NCBI GenBank assembly: GCA_037974335.1
Contig: CM075761.1
Coordinates: 10,965,790-11,029,789 of the forward strand
Direction of reading: 5' to 3'
Length of the DNA: 64,000 bases
DNA from: Prionace glauca
Lineage: Eukaryota > Chordata > Chondrichthyes > Carcharhiniformes > Carcharhinidae
Both the position numbers and the translations under genes were made by a program. Below, piece by piece: positions 54,452 to 63,897 of this stretch; position 1 is the stretch's first letter, and each line of letters starts with the position of its first letter. Under the pieces are notes generated by a model. It ran no database searches, was not told the DNA's origin, and worked only from the letters and a program-made list of their open reading frames with translations.

Positions 54452-54556
54452 GCTAGTGGGTCATTGTTTTTGTAACTGGTCGGCGCAACATCGTGGGCCG
54501 AAGGGCCTGTTCTGCGCTGTAATGTTCTATGTTCTATGTTCTATGTTCTATGTTCT
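53287..54556 (+). mobile_element. LINE-A, 5'-truncated, RT frame open
   Basis: Begins in the middle of the TTCTATGTT tail of the preceding copy with [20 protein letters not shown] and runs through to MDEKGLV. It ends with five TTCTATG units, the longest such tail here. Near-identical to 21735-22902 and 32309-33152. Confidence 0.95.
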
Positions 54557-55080
54557 ATCCATCCCTTTCATCATCTTATATGTCTCAATGAGATCTCCCC
54601 TCATCCTTCTAAACTCTAACGAGTACAAGCCTAGTTTATTCAGCCTCTCCTCACAGCTCAACCCCCTCAACTCCGGTATCAGCCTAGTGAACCTCCTCTG
54701 CACTCCCTCCGAGGCCAAAATATCCTTGCGCAGGTGCGGCGACCAAAACTGCACACAGTGCTCCAGCTGCGGCCTTACCAATGCCCTATACAGCTGCAGC
54801 AAGACCTCCCTGCTTTTATATTCAATCCCCCTCGCTATGAAGACCAGCATCCCATTTGCCTTCCTGACCACCTGCTGCACCTGCAGGTTGGGTTTTTGTG
54901 ACTCATGCACAAGGACCCCCAGGTCCCTCTGCACCGTAGCATGCTGCAGCTTCTCGCCCTGTAAGTAATAGTCCTTCCTACCATTATTCCAACCAAAGTG
55001 GATAACCTCACACTTGCCAACATTGTATTCCATCTGCCAGGTCCTCGCCCACTCGCTCAGCCTATCTAGATACCTCTATA

Positions 55081-55245
55081 TCAATAGCAGAACATAATCA
55101 ATATATGTGGACAGCACTTTTGACATGAACTGGTATTTTATTGAGTGATAATTACTGGCTGTACTATATAAATGTGTTTCCTGGTTCCATTTACAATGAC
55201 ATGGATCATAGATTGGTGAGTTAAAGGGTATTAATGATTTCCAAC
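55081..55245 (+). repeat. Local duplicate, right copy
   Basis: Matches 52303-52476. It begins exactly where the LINE-C 5' end stops. Confidence 0.85.
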
Positions 55246-55906
55246 CCTAGCATATCATCAGTTCCCCTTCATATACTCTGGCCTTGCCTCTTCTTGCCAC
55301 TGCTGGAAGCCCTCTGGTGCTCTCGAAACGTTTCCTGCACCATCTGGTCATCCCCACAATCCCTGCTGCCTGTTCCAAATATCGACTAACAGCTGAACCC
55401 TGCACCAAAATCGAGTCCACAGAAACAGCAAGACCAGTCAGGAGGAGGGAATAGTCTAATTCTCTTGCAAAGTTATTCAGGATTAAGCAGGATATAGAAC
55501 CTGGGCTGATCCATCCCCTCGAACCAGCCGAGATTCGGTAAAGATCAAAAAGGAGGAATTATTTACTGATTCTAATCAAGAGATATTGACGTCAGAGTTA
55601 ATGTCAATATCATGTACTCATGTGATCTTTATTATTTTGCTCAACTTGAATCATTATCTGAGCACACGGGCTGCTATTGCGCGTGTGTTGTTTACTCCAG
55701 TGCATTCCACTCCTTTTAAAGATTGATTTTATTGAATGGAAATGACCACCAGCTGCAGATTACCCTGTCACTGTTAGAATAGTCGGTATGGAGGACAAGA
55801 TATTGCAGCACCTCCTCAAATGGCAAAATATTGTAGATCAACGTGTTAACTTTTCTTCCTGCCTGATCAATATTTTTCCTTTACATATTTTTTATTTCCC
55901 TCACAG
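55246..55906 (+). other. 3' part of receptor 2 intron
   Basis: No repeat recognised. It ends with a pyrimidine tract and acceptor TTTCCCTCACAG (55895-55906). Confidence 0.5.
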
Positions 55907-56805
55907 TTAACGTGCTGATGATTGTTGTACTCTCGCTGAAAAATTGTGGTCTCTCCAGATGTGTCAAATTGTACCTGCTGGCCATGGGATCGACAGATTT
56001 GCTGCTTATTGTTATTGACCTTATACTGAGGCAAATTGTGTTTGTGTTCAAGGATAATCTTCAATTCCTGTACTTCAGCCCTCTCTGCAAGTACCACGCT
56101 GTCCTGATTTATGCTGTCAGAGACTGTTCTGTTTGGTTCACTGTCGCTTTTACATTTGACAGGTTTGTGGCAATTTGTTGCCAAAAACTGAAAATTAAGT
56201 ATTGCACCGAGAAAACTGCAGGTGCTGTTCTGGGAACAGTGACAGTGCTGAGCATTGCAAAGAACATCTTCTGGTATTTCATGTTCATAGATGGCTATGT
56301 GTTGAGCAATTCATCTCGATTATGTCGAACAAGATATGAAGTACTGAAATCTCCAATATGGGCCATGATAGAATTCATTCACTACTTCACAACGCCGTTT
56401 ATCCCATTTATTCTGATTCTGTTGCTCAACTTTTTAACCATTAGACACATTCTAGTGAGCAGTCGAGCCCGCAGGAGGCTCCGAGCTCTCAGAGATGGGG
56501 AGAGACCAGGTGATCCAGAAATGGAGAGTCGAAGAAAGTCCATGATATTACTTTTTGTCATCTCTGGGAATTTCATTGTATTGTGGGCCCTCTACCTGAC
56601 TGAAGTTATCTGGACTCAATTGTGGTGGGTGAACCTGGAATTTGAAAATCCAAATCCAGTCTTAGGAGAAATAGGATACATGCTGCAGATGCTTAGTTAC
56701 TGCACAAACACCGGCATTTATGCTGTGACACAGACCAAGTTCAGAGAACAATTGACGATCGTGATAAAATATCCCTTTACACAGATTGTAAAATTAATTG
56801 TCTGA
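55907..56805 (+). CDS. GPR139-like receptor 2, exon 2 (TM1 to C-terminus)
   Basis: Open through 298 codons after the split Val; with exon 1 the receptor is 374 residues. TM1 continues VNVLMIVVLSLKNCGLSRC. TM2 is LYLLAMGSTDLLLIVIDLIL with Asp2.50 at about residue 106. TM3 starts at Cys136 (SPLCKYH), likely disulphide-bonded to Cys215 in loop 2, and ends FTFDRFVAICC (DRF for DRY). TM5 is TTPFIPFILILLLNFLTIRH, TM6 follows ESRRKSMILLFVISGNFIVL with WALYL, and TM7 is MLQMLSYCTNTGIYAVTQTK (NTxxY for NPxxY). Intracellular loop 3 is basic (SSRARRRLRALRDGER). A plasma-membrane receptor of the GPR139/142 type; ligand unknown. Intact and probably functional. Close paralogue of receptor 1. Confidence 0.88.
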
Positions 56806-56974
56806 CATGTACTGAACAGGTTCCTGGTTCAATCGGTAAGATATCAGGCTGCTTCATCAATGGATATCCCATCATTGTCAGATCAAATGTTCGTTGATAA
56901 TTTTACCAAGTTCAATCATTCATGACTCCTCGGAGACTGAAGGAGTTTGTTTCCATTTTCACCGAGTCCTGGAC

Positions 56975-57088
56975 AGGATTTAAGGGTCACGGGTGGAGGG
57001 GTGGGCTGTTGGTGTTAAGATGGCAGTGCGGGCTCGTTGGGCCGAAGGGCCTGTTTCCCAGGCTGTTATGTTCTTTGTTCTTTGTTGG
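56975..57088 (+). mobile_element. 3' end of a TTCTTTG-tailed LINE or SINE
   Basis: TAAGGGTCACGGGTGGAGGG to GGGCTCGTTGGGCCGAAGGG and TTCTTTGTTCTTTG; matches 23651-23781. Confidence 0.8.
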
Positions 57089-57199
57089 ACAGCAGATAAT
57101 TGGACCTGATAAGCATTAACATTGAGTCACCAAGTCCTTGGCCAGGAATGTTCCAGCAACAGCGAGTCTAAATACTGCCCAGAGATATCCAAAGGCAAA

Positions 57200-57830
57200 A
57201 TCATGCAGAATGCCCCACAACTACATTCTGGTACAGACCAGAAATTGAACTGGGCTTTCTTGTAAAATTGTCAGCTACAAATTCAGATCCAATAGTCATG
57301 GGAAATGTAACCTACCTCCTGACTTCCCTAGTTCCGTCCACCATCGACAATGCTCAATTCAGGACCGCGAAGGTGTCATCTCCAATTGCGTGTGTGAGTT
57401 TAGCTCCAAGAACACTCAATAACATTGACACCAGACAAGACAAAGCAGTCCCATTGGGTCAACGCATTAACCACAGGCACCCACTCCCCCAACGCGCTGT
57501 GGCAGTCTTGCACAGCATCTACATGATGCACTGCACTGGTTCATCAAGCCTCCTTCATAACATCTTCGAATTCTTTACCTGTACCACCTGGGATGACTAA
57601 GGACAGCAGGTTAATGTGGGCAAATGTGGCAAATGGATTACCACCTTTGGAAGATCTCCTTCGAGCCACTCAGCATCCTGATTTGCAGATATGTTCCCGT
57701 TTCCTGATGGTCACAGAGACAAAATGCTGCAACTCCTGTTTTAAGTTCAATGCGGGTGTTCCCACAGCACACGGACTGAATTAGATCAAGAAGGATGATC
57801 ACCGCCACCTTTTCAATCACAGTTTGGCAT
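57200..57830 (+). mobile_element. LINE-N remnant, RT C-terminal end
   Basis: GAAATTGAACTGGGCTTTCT (cf. DQKLNW), CCATCGACAATGCTCAATTC, AACACTCAATAACATTGACA, then ALPQRAVAVLHSIYMMHCTG (cf. HHRRTVAAVCTIYKMHCS). Near the end ANVANGLPPLEDLLRATQHP resembles the C-terminal region. Decayed in several frames. Confidence 0.65.
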
Positions 57831-58094
57831 TTTGAGCGGTTACTGATCTCTCCATCAAATCCCGCATCCAGTGTAAAATGAAATTGTTTGAACGCCTCAA
57901 TGATTCAATGTCCCACTGGTGCCAAATGAGGAAAGGAAATAACATTTAAATAAAAGATCACAGCATTATAGTTTAAAATTCTGGCAGCAAACATCACTTA
58001 ATTTGTTAACAGGAGCAATAAAACAAATAGTCAACTGTAATATATGTCAAATTGAGGGCAGTTAATATACCTTAAAATGTGAGAGCAAGCTCGA
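57831..58094. other. Unassigned stretch
   Basis: Contains AATAAA at 57949 and 58017, but LINE-N lies between these and receptor 2. Confidence 0.25.
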
Positions 58095-59329
58095 TGGATT
58101 GTGTGTGTGTGTCTGTGTGTGTGTGCGTCTGTGTGTTTGTGTGTGTGTGTGTGTCTATGCGTGTATGTATGTGTGTGTGTATATGGGTGCTTGCATTTCA
58201 GTGGCTGTGCATTTTCGGGGGTAGTATAGGTGCTGGACTCTTTGTGGTGTGTGTGGTTTCGCGTGTGTGTGTGTGTGTGTGTGTATGTATGGGTGTGGAT
58301 GTGGGTGTGTGTGTGATGGCATGTGTAAGCGGGAGTGTGTTTGTGGCTAGGCATGTGTGGGTAAATGGTTCTGTGTGTTAGTGCGGACAGGTTTGTGTGT
58401 GTGTATGTGAGGGTAGTCACCTGTGGGTTGGTATCTGTGTGTGGTTATGGGTACATGTTTGCCTGTGAGCATGTGTGCTTTGCTGTATGCTTTTCATCGT
58501 GTGTGGCTGGGTGTGTGGGATCTGTGAGTGCAGGCATGTTTGGGGAGTGTGTGGGAGTAGTATTTATGCGTAAGTGTGTGTGGGTGTTTGCTTGTGACAA
58601 TTGTATGTGGCTGCGTGTGTTTGTCTGGTGGGTGCCTATAGGTATGAGGTGTGCATTTTGAATGTGAAATTATGGTTGTGTGTATGTGTGTGAGCCTGTG
58701 CAGTGGTGTGGTGTTTTTTTGATTGTGTGGCTGTGCTGAGAATGTTTATGACTTTTCATTTTGATTTGCGAACTTCCGTGCGGTTTGTGAGTATGGAGGC
58801 TGTTTCCATTGTCACCATGTTTTCGTGTGTTTAAATGTGTGTGTGTGTGTGTGTGTGTGTGTCTGTGTGTCTGTGTGTGTGTGTGTGTGTGATTAACTTT
58901 GTTGATGCGTGTGTAGGCTGTGCATTGCTGGGGGTGGAGTGGGGGAGTTGAGTGAGAGTCTTCATAAGTGTGTGTGTGCGTATTGGGTGGTAGGACATTG
59001 TGAGAGTGGAAGTGTATGTGGGTGGTGCGTTTTTGGAGGCGCTTGTTCCTGTGAGTGTGTGTGTGGGCTGTGTGTGGTTGGGGTATTTCGAGTATGATTG
59101 AATGTGCAATAATCTGTGCAAATCTGTGCGTTTGCGTTTGTATATACGTGTGTGTTGCAGGTATCCAATGTGTGTGTGTGTGTGTGATTATCTTTGTTCA
59201 TGCGTTGTAGGCTGTGTATTGCGGTGGGGGAGTTGAGAATGAGCGTCTTGCTAAGTGTGTGTGTGCGTGTTTGCGTGGTTGGACATTCTGAGAGTGGAAG
59301 TGTATGTGGGTGGTGCGTTTGTGGGAGCA

Positions 59330-59405
<76 letters not shown>

Positions 59406-59564
59406 TGTGTGAGTGTGTGACTGTGTGTGTGTGTGTTTTATGAGTGTGTATGTGTGTGTGTGTGGCTGGGGTATTTCGAGTATGATTGAATGTGCAATTA
59501 TCTGTGTAAATCTGTGTTTTTGCGTTTGTAGAAACATGTGTGTTGCAGGTATCCAATGTATGCA

Positions 59565-59621
<57 letters not shown>

Positions 59622-59726
59622 CTGGGGTATTTCGAGTATGATTGAATGTGCAATTATCTGTGTAAATCTGTGTTTGCGTTTGTAGAAACATGTGTGTTGC
59701 AGGTATCCAATGTATGCATCTGTGTG

Positions 59727-59760
<34 letters not shown>

Positions 59761-59765
59761 ATTAA
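58095..59765. repeat. GT-rich array with higher-order repeats
   Basis: Long (GT)n blocks (58100-58165, 58264-58284, 58835-58890, 59334-59402, 59568-59620, 59720-59760) are separated by repeated modules. Module X (GATTAACTTTGTTGATGCG...) is at 58890, 59187 and 59760. Module Y (TATTTCGAGTATGATTGAAT to GTTGCAGGTATCCAATG) is at 59082-59168, 59470-59559 and 59628-59713. Large His/Thr- or Cys/Val-rich frames here are artefacts. Confidence 0.9.
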
Positions 59766-59824
59766 CTTTGTTGATGCGAGTGTAGGCTGTGCATTGCTGG
59801 GGGTGGGGTGGGTGGAGGCAGAAG

Positions 59825-60005
59825 TGAGAGCTCTATGCAAGTTGGTCGCCTTACTACAGGAAGGATATAATTGCACAGGGCAGGGTACGGAGAACATTCA
59901 CCAGGAATGTACCTGGGATGGAGCATATTTTTTTCCTGTGAGGAGCACTTGAATAGCCTGGGGGTTGAGAGCAGAGTAGGCTGAGACAGGAATTGATTCC
60001 GATGA
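59825..60005 (+). mobile_element. CR1-like LINE scrap
   Basis: Reads TTGGTCGCCTTACTACAGGA (WSPYYRKD), then RVRRTFTRNVPGME in a shifted frame, then EEHLNSLGVESR. From 60006 to 60418 nothing is recognised. Confidence 0.6.
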
Positions 60006-60418
60006 ATATAATTATGATATATCATATCAGGGCGCAGAGCATACAGCTAATCTCCACAGTTGAAGGGTAATTAATGAGAGGGCGTGAAGTACAGTGAGGG
60101 GCAGGACCTTGTGAGGTGAATTGTGATTGTTATATTCTCTCAGAGTGTGGTCAGAGTCTAACGCACAGCATGTAGGGCGATTAGGGAGGGGAAACTCACA
60201 GCATTTAATACATACGTTACTGAGCATCCAAACTATTATACAATTCAAAACAATGTGTCAATCGCAGACACCTTGGGATGAGAATAGATTTAGTGAAGAT
60301 TTGTCAGTGCAGGCTCAATGGAACGAAAGGCCACTTCCATACTGCATGAGTTTGGTCCTCTAGGGCTGTATGGACATGTTTCTTCCATAGCGAACAACAA
60401 CCTTCGAGATTACCAGCA

Positions 60419-61476
60419 TAATAAGAACATAAGAAATAGGAGCAGGAGTAGGCCATCCAGCCCTTCGAACCTGCCCCGCCATTCAATAAGATCATGGCTG
60501 ATCTGTCGTGGCTCAGTTCCACTTTCCGCCTTCTCCCCATAACCCTTCATCCCATTGCCTACCAAAAACCAATCAACCCGCGTCTTAAATATATTTAGCG
60601 AGGCAGCCTCCACCACCTCAACGGGCAGAGAATTCCAGAGATTCACCACCCTTTGAGTGAAGAAGTTCCTTCTCAACCCTGTCCTCAACCGCCCCCCACC
60701 CCCCTTATCTTGAGGCTGTGCCCCCTAGTCCTACTGCCATTTCTGAGCAGGAAGAACCTCTCCACCTCTATCCTATCCATCCCATTCATCATCTTATACG
60801 TCTCAATGAGATCTCCCCTCATTCTTCTAAACTCTAACGAGTACAAGCCTAGTTTATTCAGCCTCTCCTCATAGCTCAATCCCCTCAACTCCGGTATCAG
60901 CCTAGTAAACCTCCTCTGCACTCCCTCCAAGGCCAGAATATCCTTGCATAAGTGCGGCGACCAAAACTGCACACAGTACTCCAGCTGCGGCCTCACCAAT
61001 GCCCTATTCAGCTGCAGCAAGACCTCCCTACTTTTATATTCAATCCCCCTCGCTATGAAGGCCAGCATCCCAATCGCCTTCCTGACCACCTGCTGCACCT
61101 GCAAGCTGGGTTTTTTGCGACTCATGCACAAGGACCCCGAGGTCCCTCTGCACCGTCGCCTGCTGCAGTTTTTCGCCACGTAAGTAATAGTCCTTCCTAT
61201 CATTACTCCTACCAAAGTGGACTACCTCGCACTTGCCAACATTAAATTCCATTTGCCATTTCCTGGCCCATTCGCCCAGCCTATCTAGATCCTTCTGCAG
61301 ACTCTCCACACCCTCCGCACAATTTGCCGTTCCCCCAATCTTGGTGTCATCAGCAAATTTCGACACCCTGCACTCGGTTCCCTCCTCCAGATCATCTATA
61401 TAAATGGTAAATAGCTGATGCCCCAGCACCGACCCCTGGGGCACCCCACTAGTCACAAACCGCCAATCCGAATAGC
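60419..61476 (-). mobile_element. LINE-C (second subfamily), 5'-truncated
   Basis: The minus strand reads [44 protein letters not shown] in part, EFNVGKCEVVHFGRSN, then after a one-base frame change near 61113 (an extra T in a T run) FIARGIEYKSREVLLQL and LPVEVVEAASLNIFKTRVDW with FLVGNGMKGYGEKAE. The tail and two TTCTTATG units are at 60419-60436. Confidence 0.93.
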
Positions 61477-61711
61477 ACCCCACTAGTCACCAAACACCTG
61501 CCGGCTGAGAAAGATATCATTGCATGCAGATTAATTAGAAAACTAATTGACTGGGATTTGAATCTATTTGGTATTAAATGCATTGATGATACAGGGAAAA
61601 AGTAAGCAGATCATTCTTCCAGCAGAGACGACTGATTTCTACAGTTATCAGTATAAAATCCAAATAAAGGAAAATCAGCCAGTTTTTGGATTTAATGACG
61701 CAAAACACATC
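61477..61711. other. Unassigned spacer
   Basis: Starts with a second copy of GCACCCCACTAGTCAC (61475-61490; first at 61441-61456). No gene; the frame that enters LINE-B from here is fortuitous. Confidence 0.4.
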
Positions 61712-63169
61712 CCAGATGGGATGTACCCCAGGATACTGTGGGAGGCCAGGGAAGTGATTGCAGAGCCCTTGGCGATGATCTTTGCGTCGTCAATGGAGAC
61801 GGGAGAGGTTCCGGAAGATTGGAGGATTGCGGATGTAGTCCCTATTTTCAAGAAAGGGAACAGAAATAGCCCGGGAAATTACCGCCCGGTGAGTCTGACC
61901 TCTGTGGTTGGTAAGCTGATGGAGAGGCTTCTGAGGGACAAGATTTACGAGCATTTGGAGAGGTTTGACATGATCAGGAATAGTCAGCATGGATTTGTCA
62001 AGGGCAGGTCGTGCCTTACGAGCCTAGTTGAGTTCTTCGATAATGTGACTGAACACATTGACGAAGGAAGTGCCGTGGGCGTAGTGTACATGGACTTCAG
62101 CAAGGCTTTTGATAAGGTCCCCCATGCAAGACTTCTTGAGAAGGTGAGAGGGCATGGGATCCAAGGGCCTTTGGCCTTGTGGATCCAGAACTGGCTTGCC
62201 TGCAGAAGGCAGAGAGTGGTTGTGGATGGGTCTTTTTCGGAATGGAGGTCAGTCACCAGTGGGGTGCCCCAGGGATCTGTTCTGGGACCCTTGTTGTTTG
62301 TCATTTTCATAAATGACCTGGATGAGGAAGTGGAGGGATGGGTTAGCAAATTCGCTGATGACACGAAGGTCGGCGGTGTTGTGGATGGTCTGGAAGGATG
62401 TCAAAAGTTGCAGCAGGACATAGATAGGATGCAGGAATGGGCGGAGAAGTGGCAGATGGACTTCAACGCGGATAAATGTGTAGTAGTCCATTTCGGCAGA
62501 ACCAACGGGATGAACGAGTACACTATTAAGGGCAGGGGTCTTAGTAGCGTTGAAGAGCAGAAGGATCTCGGGGTCCGGGTTCACAGGACTCTTAAATCGG
62601 CCTCGCAGGTGGAGGAGGTGGTCAAGAAGGCGTATGGTGTACTGGCCTTCATTAATCGAGGGATTGAGTTTAGGAGTCGGGAGGTAATGCTGCAACTTTA
62701 CAGGACCCTCGTCAGGCCTCATTTGGAGTACTGTGCGCAGTTCTGGTCGCCTCACTATAGGAAAGACGTAGAAGCTATTGAAAGGGTGCAGAGGAGATTT
62801 ACAAGGATGTTGCCTGGACTGGGAGGCATGCCTTATGAAGATAGGTTGAGGGAGCTGGGACTCTTTTCCCTGGAGAGGCGAAGGTTGAGAGGCGACCTGA
62901 TAGAAGTTTATAAAATGTTGAGAGGAATAGATAGGGTGGACTCTCAGAGGCTATTTCCCCGGGTTGAAATGGTCGCTACGAGAGGACACAGATTTAAGGT
63001 GCGGGGAGGGAAGTACAGAGGTGATGTTAGGGGTAAGTTTTTCACTCAGAGGGTAGTGAGTGATTGGAATCGGCTGCCGTCGTCGGTGGTGGAGGCGAAC
63101 TCGCTGGGGTCTTTTAAAAGACTTCTGGATGAGTATATGGGGTTTAATGGGATTGGGGGTTATAGATAG
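61712..63169 (+). CDS. LINE-B reverse transcriptase, uninterrupted
   Basis: About 485 open codons covering the whole [102 protein letters not shown] (with the Trp that is a stop in 40889-43696), [24 protein letters not shown], then thumb and C-terminus to GFNGIGGYR. No endonuclease, so it cannot retrotranspose by itself. The upstream 48 codons of the open frame are not LINE sequence. Confidence 0.9.
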   Translation, partial: PDGMYPRILWEAREVIAEPLAMIFASSMETGEVPEDWRIADVVPIFKKGNRNSPGNYRPVSLTSVVGKLMERLLRDKIYEHLERFDMIRNSQHGFVKGRSCLTSLVEFFDNVTEHIDEGSAVGVVYMDFSKAFDKVPHARLLEKVRGHGIQGPLALWIQNWLACRRQRVVVDGSFSEWRSVTSGVPQGSVLGPLLFVIFINDLDEEVEGWVSKFADDTKVGGVVDGLEGCQKLQQDIDRMQEWAEKWQMDFNADKCVVVHFGRTNGMNEYTIKGRGLSSVEEQKDLGVRVHRTLKSASQVEEVVKKAYGVLAFINRGIEFRSREVMLQLYRTLVRPHLEYCAQFWSPHYRKDVEAIERVQRRFTRMLPGLGGMPYEDRLRELGLFSLERRRLRGDLIEVYKMLRGIDRVDSQRLFPRVEMVATRGHRFKVRGGKYRGDVRGKFFTQRVVSDWNRLPSSVVEANSLGSFKRLLDEYMGFNGIGGYR

Positions 63170-63262
63170 GTCTATAGATTGGTGGGGTTGATGCGATCGG
63201 CGCAACTCGAGGGCCGAAGGGCCTGTTTGTGCTGTAATGTTCTATGTTCTATGTTCTATGTT
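61712..63262 (+). mobile_element. LINE-B, 5'-truncated, RT complete and open
   Basis: Begins at PDGMYPRILWEAREVIAEPL in the RT N-terminus and ends with three to four TTCTATG units. More than 98% identical by eye to 42240-43790. Confidence 0.96.
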
Positions 63263-63897
63263 GAAACATGGGAGACCATATAGGAAAGGGAATAGTAGGC
63301 AACAAATGACAACAATAGTTGCCATAGCATTACATAATTAATATGATGAAACAAGAGGAATAATTATTGCAGATAGATATGAATGGGACAAAAATTAATG
63401 TTTGAAATAGAACGTTGGTAAATAAACTGAACATCAATATTGACAAACATGAAGTATATCAATAATGTGAAAACATAGATGTTACTATTTTAGCGCTGAG
63501 GTAAGATAACCAAAATAGTTGTGGAATACAATAATTTAAAAGACAATACAGATTATGAAACGTTTTCAATTCTGTTTTAGTTTGTACAACACAATAATTT
63601 AATTACTCTATGTACCACAATCTTCATGTCTGCGTCACTGCCAAATCTCTTCTAGTCACTGCAAACCCTTCTCAAACCAATTCCTGAGTGTCGTTTCAAA
63701 CACATCGTCTCCACACCTGCTGAGATGCATTCCCAAATGATAGATAATAAAAATCCTGCACCAGATATTCCCTGCAATTCTGCAAGAAAAAGAAATCAAT
63801 TTCTCGTGCACCATGTTGCTAACGAATCTACAAATGTGTAGGTCATTGTGCTTGTCTCGCCTCCTTTGCCATTTAACAAACAGTATCCTCAGAAGTC
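63263..63897. other. Unassigned stretch
   Basis: AT-rich; no gene or repeat recognised. Confidence 0.3.

Larger units (their letters stand above)
52703..55080 (-). mobile_element. LINE-C split by two LINE-A copies
   Basis: The reversed LINE-C 3' part (52703-53062, TTCTTATG-type units at its low end) is continued by 54557-55080. The latter reads on the minus strand from MEYNVGKCEVIHFGWNNG through MLVFIARGIEYKSREVLLQL to IETYKMMKGMDRT. The break falls at ATCCTATC/CATCCC in the LINE-C sequence. Between the parts lie two plus-strand LINE-A copies. Confidence 0.92.

Noticed and set aside
58962-59897. 311-codon His/Thr-rich frame
   Set aside because: Translation of (CA)n and the higher-order repeat.
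61568-61711. N-terminal extension of the LINE-B RT frame
   Set aside because: Flanking DNA; other LINE-B copies have endonuclease-linker sequence at this position.
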